From: Tretioscincus oriximinensis
Lineage: Eukaryota > Chordata > Lepidosauria > Squamata > Gymnophthalmidae
Assembly: GCA_022410635.1 (NCBI GenBank)
Contig: JAJVDF010000003.1
Span: forward strand, 6,625,799-6,689,798
DNA length: 64,000 nucleotides
Direction: 5' to 3'
The notes below the pieces were generated by a model that saw only the letters and a list, made by a program, of their open reading frames with translations, made no database searches and was not told where the DNA came from. Of the stretch, positions 58,359 to 64,000 are shown piece by piece (within the stretch, counting starts at the first letter, position 1; every line of letters begins with the position of its first letter). The position numbers and the translations under genes are program-made.

Positions 58359-59084
58359 AGACACATGACTGCCCAGTTTCTGAAGAATTCCACAGCCAAT
58401 CACTGACCAGCAGTTTGGGTCCCTTGAAAAAATATCAGCTAATGCTAAAGGAGAACGATTCAATGGCACAACTAAGAGGCCCTCTGTGCAGCTAATGGCA
58501 GAAGAGCTAGGACTGAGAAGGAGATGCCATCAGTTTATGATACTTACTATCCGGGGACGTGGGGACAGTAACCAGCCCAGATAGCCTTAAGACTGGATTA
58601 CACAAACTACTGGAGGACATATTTGTCAACAGTTATTGGAACAGATATCCAGGTACTGCCTACAGGTTGACAGGACAGGCAGGATGCTTCTAAAGGTCAC
58701 AGGAAGGAATTGCCAGCACATGATGTCTTTGCCTTTGTTTTCTGCTTGAGTTGCCCAGAAGCAATGGGTGGCCCCTTTGTAATGCAGAAGGGTACACATA
58801 TGGGATGCAAGCTGACCTGGCAGGCCTCTTCTTATGTTCCTGTGCTCCTTCAGACACTAGCCAAAAGAGCATTTTTAATAGCCCCACTGGATCCTGCCAC
58901 ACTGGAATAGGAGCCTGATATTCACATGACTGTTAGATTATGACCAAGCTCTGTCCTGAGATATAGCACTTTCATGCCTTTGATTCCCAACAGGGTGGAA
59001 AGGATGGAAAGCCATAGAGACTCCTGTAGACAATCTCAATCTGAAAATAGCTGTTACTACTAGCTGACCAATCATGGCCATGAA
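58359..59084. other. unassigned intergenic DNA
   Basis: No gene or clear repeat recognised. Confidence 0.4.
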
Positions 59085-59540
59085 TCCCTCCGTTTTGTGA
59101 CAGCCCTTCAGATATTTCTAGGGAATTCTCATGTCTCTTCTCTTTTGCAGATTAACATCACGTGGCCCTTTAACTGTTTCTCATAGGACATGGTTTCCAG
59201 ACCACTCACTGTCCTAGTCATTCACCTTTGAACTTGCTCCAGTTTATCAATGACCTTTTTAAATTGGGCTGCCCAGAATTGAACACAGAACTCTAGGTAT
59301 GGTCTGGTGTCTAGATGTGAAGTCTACAATTTTCCAATTTTGAAAATGGACTGAGGCTGGATTAAAACTTAGGTATGACCAAGGCCATTTAGTGCCCTCT
59401 GGTTTTTATTGTTGTGTAAGAGAAAAAAGATTTTTCTCTGTCCACCTTTTATACCCAAAACATGTCCCTCTTAAATGTTACTTTTCAAGGCAAAATAAGG
59501 TTTAGAGGTTGCAGCCTGGTCTGCAAATCTGATGTTTTTC
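59085..59540 (-). mobile_element. CR1-type LINE fragment
   Basis: 'gaatccctccgttttgtgac', 'cttgctccagtttatcaatg', 'aattgggctgcccagaattg' are antisense CR1 blocks, the same part as 11600-11860. Confidence 0.75.
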
Positions 59541-61000
59541 CTGGGACAATCAGAGCAAGGAAAATCCAAAAACATTGTTTTCTGGCTTAGCCTGTCTTTC
59601 TAAGATATTTGGCCTCCTCCCCATGACGAGTGAAATCAAGTGAAGCCAGAAATCTAAAAGCCTTGGAATCCATGTGGCGCTCTTGCGAGGAAAGCAGGAA
59701 AAAGAAGGAAGAAAATACCCCGCATGTCAGCCAACTCTGATTCTGCCGTCCTTCTGGCTGGTGTCTTCTCGTGCTATTCGTCTTCTCACAACAGTGTGGC
59801 ATTTCGTGATGTTTCTGGAAAGGATCGCGATGGATGGTTCCGTTTGTATTGCAATGTTTTTCCAGCTGCATTGTGAAGCCTGGTGAAAATGCCATTTACA
59901 CATATGTCTGAAGAATCATGAAATTGAAACATCCTGTTAAGAACCAGGTACGAAAATGTCATGTGGAGGGGACCATTACTTAGCAAATATAGCAGGAGGT
60001 TTGGCAACATGGGGATGCTACACTGTTCGATTGTTCTGGCTGGAGACTATTTCAGATTCTCTTCTTTTCCCAGACATAAGATGTCTCTGCAAGACTTTCT
60101 GAAGTCAGGCACTACGGATATAGTTCAGGAGAGTTAATGGAGGCACCAGAGCTGATCTGGGAATGGCACATTTCACTTCATAAGAGCACAAGAGGAGCCC
60201 TATTGGATCAGGCCGCTTGAAGAGTATTTTGCTTGGAATGCATTCTCGGATCACCCATGTTTGCAATCAAGCCCTCCCTTCTGCTCAGCTCCTGATTTTG
60301 TCTATTACCCTTCCACGGGGTAGAAGGGTGGAAGTGTTCCAAGAAGGCTGTGGGGCCATTGGCAGGTTGCCATTCCTTATGCATGAGTGCCCTGATGCAG
60401 CTTGACATGGTAGCTGCATTTGGTACCTCACACATAAGTGATCTGAACTGCCTGCTATTTTAGTTGATGATAATTTGCTCCGTGTTTGGATGCAGTTCAT
60501 GGCTCGGTCAGCCTTGCCTGATACTATATTCCCTTTTGTTCCACTAAAGGTTTCTCTGTCAGTTCGGCTAAGCTGTGATGGGTCTTATGAACCGTGAATG
60601 CACCGCAATCTGGGATCAGGACACATGAGCTTTCAGCAGCTGGAAACAAGTGGGGAGGCCAGGGTGGTGAAAGTGGGGAGAACGAAAAGGAGCATAAGGG
60701 ACAAGAGGAAGGACAGGACCTGGCCCCACATCTCAGACAAAGTGACAAGTTCCAAATGTCACTGGCACAGTGGAGGAGACAGCCCTTCTGCCCTTGGGAT
60801 AACCAGACAGAAATACAGCAACTAGCAACTGCTCAAAAACTAGCAAAATGGAAGACACTGGTTAAGTATGTGAAGCTGTTCCATTGTCTTGTCTCACACA
60901 CAAGGAAAACTAAGGAGTACAAATTAACCCGAAATAGCTTTACTTTAGCTATAGAACACTAATAAAANAGTCCTAGAGAACTGGCAACACAACTAAGGCC
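59541..61000. other. mostly unassigned intergenic DNA
   Basis: A CR1-tail scrap is at 60182-60215. 60910-60995 is homologous to ANKRD53 intron 5 (35672-35745). Frames at 59587-59895 (-) and 60594-60962 (+) show no domain signature or splice support. Confidence 0.4.
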
Positions 61001-61002
61001 TT

Positions 61003-61130
61003 GTTCCCACTGAGGCTTATTCTGGACTATTTCTCCCAATAGGAGCCTGCCATCTACATGCTAATAGAGACTGTGTTAATAGCCGTGTTTTGTACCAAGA
61101 TACAGCTCAAAATAAGGCTCGGTGAGGACA
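61003..61130. mobile_element. degenerate P1 palindromic element
   Basis: 'ttcccactgaggcttattctgg' type start and 'caaaataaggctcggtgagga' type end are diverged P1 termini. Confidence 0.5.
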
Positions 61131-61389
61131 TCTTATTTATAGCTCTTTCATTGGAGCAGCTAGAGCCTGGGTATTGCCTCACAAATTAACCTTTTCTGGT
61201 CCCTTAAAAAAGCCCTGCCTAAAAACCCAGGAAATTCTGGTAGACTGTAGGAGATCAAAGTTTCAAGTCCAGTGGAATTCTCCCTGCACAAAAATGCACA
61301 GGATAATGTGTCAATGGAAGCCTATTGCAAAGGGACCTTCCTAGGGTTCCCAGGTTATGGGCTGGTCCCTCCACCACCAGTTGGATGGA

Positions 61390-61570
61390 AAATTATTTCC
61401 CTTGCCTGCGGTATCTTTTCTGCCCATCAGCTTCTTAGAATATCCCTTGGGTCTAGTGTTGTAACAGAGAAAATATGTTTTCTCTATTTTGTCCACTCCA
61501 TGAATGATTTTATACATTTAAATCAGGTCACATTTTAGAGGCTAAAGGGAGACAAAGAAGTTGTAGTCTG
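61390..61570 (-). mobile_element. CR1-type LINE fragment
   Basis: 'tctgcccatcagcttcttag', 'gtctagtgttgtaacagaga', 'ccactccatgaatgatttta' are antisense CR1 blocks. Confidence 0.65.
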
Positions 61571-61576
61571 ATAGGA

Positions 61577-61670
61577 TAAAGAAGAAGAGGAAGAAGAGGA
61601 AGAAGAGGAAGAAGAGGAAGAAGAGGAAGAAGAGGAAGAAGAGGAAGAAGAGGAAGAAGAGGAAGAGGGA
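61577..61670. repeat. (GAAGAG)n/(GAAGAGGAA)n microsatellite
   Basis: Purine-only repeat forming the tail of the following antisense SINE. Confidence 0.93.
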
Positions 61671-61910
61671 CTCAAAGCGGCTTACAAGGGGATTTTGCTC
61701 GAAGGCTCACATTCTATCTTCCCCACCAGGCTCTGGTGGTTCCCATGTATCTACTTGCAGTCAGTTACAATTTCTTGCAGTTCATGCTTTCGAATAGCTG
61801 GGTTGGCTAGAGCTACAGGCTAGTGGAAGGTGGTCACCCCTCGCCACGTCCGACACAGGGCTTTGAAACCCAATCTTCCAGCTGAGAGACGGATTCCTTA
61901 GCAACTGAGG
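61671..61910 (-). mobile_element. tRNA-derived SINE, family B
   Basis: Minus strand head CTCAGTTGCTAAGGAATCCG, 'ggtttcaaagccctgtg' B-box region, 'agctctagccaacccagc' body, then 'aagccgctttgagtccc' and the CTT tail. Confidence 0.85.
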
Positions 61911-61915
61911 TAAGC

Positions 61916-61952
<37 letters not shown>

Positions 61953-62032
61953 GTATGTATGTATGTATGTATGTATGTATGTATGTATGTATGTATGTAG
62001 GTAGGTAGGTAGGTAGGTAGGTAGGTAGGTAG
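61916..62032. repeat. compound microsatellite (GATA)9(GTAT)11(GTAG)9
   Basis: Three successive tetranucleotide blocks related by single-base change, adjacent to the head of the family-B SINE. Confidence 0.97.
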
Positions 62033-62039
62033 CAAGGGA

Positions 62040-63030
62040 GTATCATAGCACCTGAGAGACTAACAAGAAAAAAGAAGGCATTAGTGGTCTTAGTGGTAGA
62101 GATCTGATCACATCCAAGTTTTAATCCAGGGTGAAATAAGACATCAACAAAAGGCCTGATATTTTCTTTTGGCTTCTGTAATTCAAAAAATTACATCACC
62201 AAATTTTGGGGAATTTTTGGTAATTCACCAAAATTACCATCTTTTGTTTAGATAATGCAGAAATATACTACAAAGACAATATAGAAATTATTATCAGTAT
62301 ATTTTAATGTTTTTAAATCTGGTCCCCTGTTTTATTTCATTTTATGTATCAATAATGTAAATTATGTTTTTGTGCTGCCGATCGTCAACCATAGTAAACC
62401 TATTCATTTGCAACACAGAAAGAAAATCGCTGCAAGGGGCTAGTAGCACTTGGAGACTGATAGGCGAAAGGTAGGTGGCATGAACTTTTGTAGACATGTC
62501 TACTTCTTCAAACGCTATAAANCAAAAGTGCAGAAATTAATCTTCTAAAGTGGAGGCAAATGTCTGGAGGATAGAGATGTAGTTAGGTGAATGTGCATCA
62601 ATCAAATATGTAGAAACCTGGAGAGCAAATCAGACCGAGAATGCCCTTAACAGGCTGGAAATTTAACTAGTGTTATAATATANATAGTGTGTCAGGAAAT
62701 CATTGTCTCTATTAAGTCCCTTATCGATGGACTGGAATTGGTGGACATATTCTAGTTCTGCAGCTTCTTTTTTCAAATTGTTCTTTCTAGTTTCTTTGTT
62801 CAAGGACTGCAGTTCTGAAGTCTGAAATTGAATGTCTTGGGAGGATAAAGGTTTCTGTGTATTGCCATTCCAAATATCTGATTTGTATCCATTTATTCTC
62901 TGGCATAGGGATTGAAGTAGATGCGTCCATGAAAGCTCATGCCACTTACTTTTCTCTCCTGTTAGTCTCTAAGTGCTACTAGCCCTCTTGCTGGACTTTC
63001 TGAATTAAGACTAATACAGCCATTTCTTTG
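62040..63030. repeat. R3 fragments with unassigned DNA
   Basis: R3 pieces at about 62040-62080 ('gcacctgagagactaacaag'), 62430-62520 ('gcacttggagactgatagg', 'gtagacatgtctacttcttc') and 62920-63020 (inverted). The last two may be the ends of one R3-bounded element of about 600 bases. Confidence 0.45.
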
Positions 63031-63204
63031 AAAAAAAAAATTCTGTTCACTTTGCTGCCGGATTTTTTCATTCTGAAAGTGTGCTTAAAATGGATTAAAA
63101 TGTAGGCATAGAGCCCTTGTGAAATTAGCAGAACCAGAGAAAAAAGAGAGAAAGAATGCAGAGAAGTCAAAATTTCAAAGTAGATACAAAGTTGGGAAAT
63201 ATTA

Positions 63205-63320
63205 AGAGAAAATCATTGAACAGAACCTGGACAGCCATTTATCTGGGAAGGTAGAGTAGAAGGTTGGACTAGATGGCCCTGGAGGTCCCAACCAACTGTA
63301 TAAATCCACGATTCTATATT
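63205..63320 (+). mobile_element. CR1-type LINE 3' terminus, sense
   Basis: 'cctggacagccatttatctg', 'ggttggactagatggccctg', 'ccacgattctat': the classic CR1 end. Confidence 0.8.
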
Positions 63321-63819
63321 TGTATTTGTATGGAAATTTTAGAAAAATTTCTGAGCCAAAATGGATTAAGAGAAATTCTGGATGCAGCTGGCACAACATA
63401 AGACTGATGGGAATGCGAGAAACCAATGGGACACATTTATCCCCTAGATGCCACTTCAATGGGAGAGGTGCCAAGGGTGTCCTGGAGATGCTTATCACCT
63501 TCTGTGGGAAGGGGAGAATAGCAAAGATGCCCTGGAGTAAAATGTGACTCTTTGCCTCTCTGAGGAGAGTTTGCTCAACAAACAAACAGGACATAGACAT
63601 AGCTTCTTGCTGGCATCTTCTACAGAGGGGGATGAAGCTGCCACCCTATGTAAAAGAGAACATAGTTAGACTGGTTGGGATTTCCAAACTAGGCTTCCTT
63701 AATTTAATCTGAAGTGATGCCCAGGACTCAGAGCCAGAGGAAATACACCAGTGCCATAAAGCAGTAATGGAAAATGTGTTTGATTTCAAAAGCGAATTCC
63801 CTGCCCCAATATGAGAAGT

Positions 63820-64000
63820 TGAAAAGCCTAGGAGGAGCTTTGCTGAATGGGGTCACAGTCCGTCCAATCCAGCATTCTGTCTCACCCAAAGGCCCACCAA
63901 TTGCCCCTGAGCATTTCAAGCAGATGAAGGTCTAACAAACAAAGATAAATGCTGTGCTGGGGAATTTTGTGGCATTAAACGAGGAATCAGCTCAGACTTT
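63820..64000 (-). mobile_element. CR1-type LINE 3' terminus, runs off the window
   Basis: 'aggaggagctttgctgaatg', 'ccaatccagcattctgtctc', 'ggcccaccaattgcccctga'. Confidence 0.65.

Noticed and set aside
60594..60962. 122-codon plus-strand ORF in the gene-free region
   Set aside because: No recognisable domain, no splice-site or poly(A) context, and its end overlaps a repeat shared with ANKRD53 intron 5.
61916..62032. Possible CRISPR-like or satellite array
   Set aside because: It is a compound tetranucleotide microsatellite with no spacers; CRISPR is not expected in a vertebrate genome.
63202..63600. 132-codon minus-strand ORF
   Set aside because: Its 3' part is the antisense of a CR1 3' terminus; the rest has no signature.

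Overview
This is a 64 kb piece of a vertebrate nuclear genome, most likely from a squamate reptile (lizard). Genes are split into short exons with GT-AG introns. The introns are full of CR1 LINE fragments ending in an 'ataagaac' tail, tRNA-derived SINEs of the Sauria type (GAGCCAGT...GTAGTGGTTAGAG start, GGTTCGATTCC B box), short palindromic DNA elements and microsatellites. I cannot name the species. Scattered single Ns and one 70-N gap mark it as draft assembly.

Four protein-coding genes lie in the left 46 kb. (1) 234-394, + strand: the last coding exon of ATP6V1B1, the epithelial B1 subunit of the V-ATPase, ending in the PDZ ligand DTAL. (2) 1615-23981, + strand: a complete 16-exon gene for a 595-residue shootin-1-like coiled-coil protein; every splice phase joins. 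(3) 26457-36960, + strand: ANKRD53, six exons and about 498 codons; exons 3-6 are firm, exon 2 is well supported by homology, exon 1 is tentative. (4) 39289-45508, - strand: TEX261, six exons, exactly 196 codons plus stop, with a CpG-rich promoter holding a perfect NRF1 site. ANKRD53 and TEX261 converge tail to tail.

The order ATP6V1B1 - ANKRD53 - TEX261 matches my recollection of human chromosome 2p13.3. The shootin paralogue sits between the first two and is absent there as far as I recall, which is the main genic point of interest.

From 46 to 64 kb I find no gene. That part holds repeats, a 400 bp pyrimidine tract and unassigned DNA. The most unusual non-genic structures are: a direct duplication of a promoter-like segment (about 25.86-26.33 kb and 45.92-47.05 kb) next to the putative ANKRD53 start and the TEX261 promoter; a dispersed module with paired inverted ZNF143-like motifs (40.9 and 46.2 kb); two long foldback hairpins (26.9 and 34.4 kb); a CR1 insertion inside an older CR1 with a perfect 25 bp target-site duplication (54 kb); and two families of palindromic MITE-like repeats with many copies.
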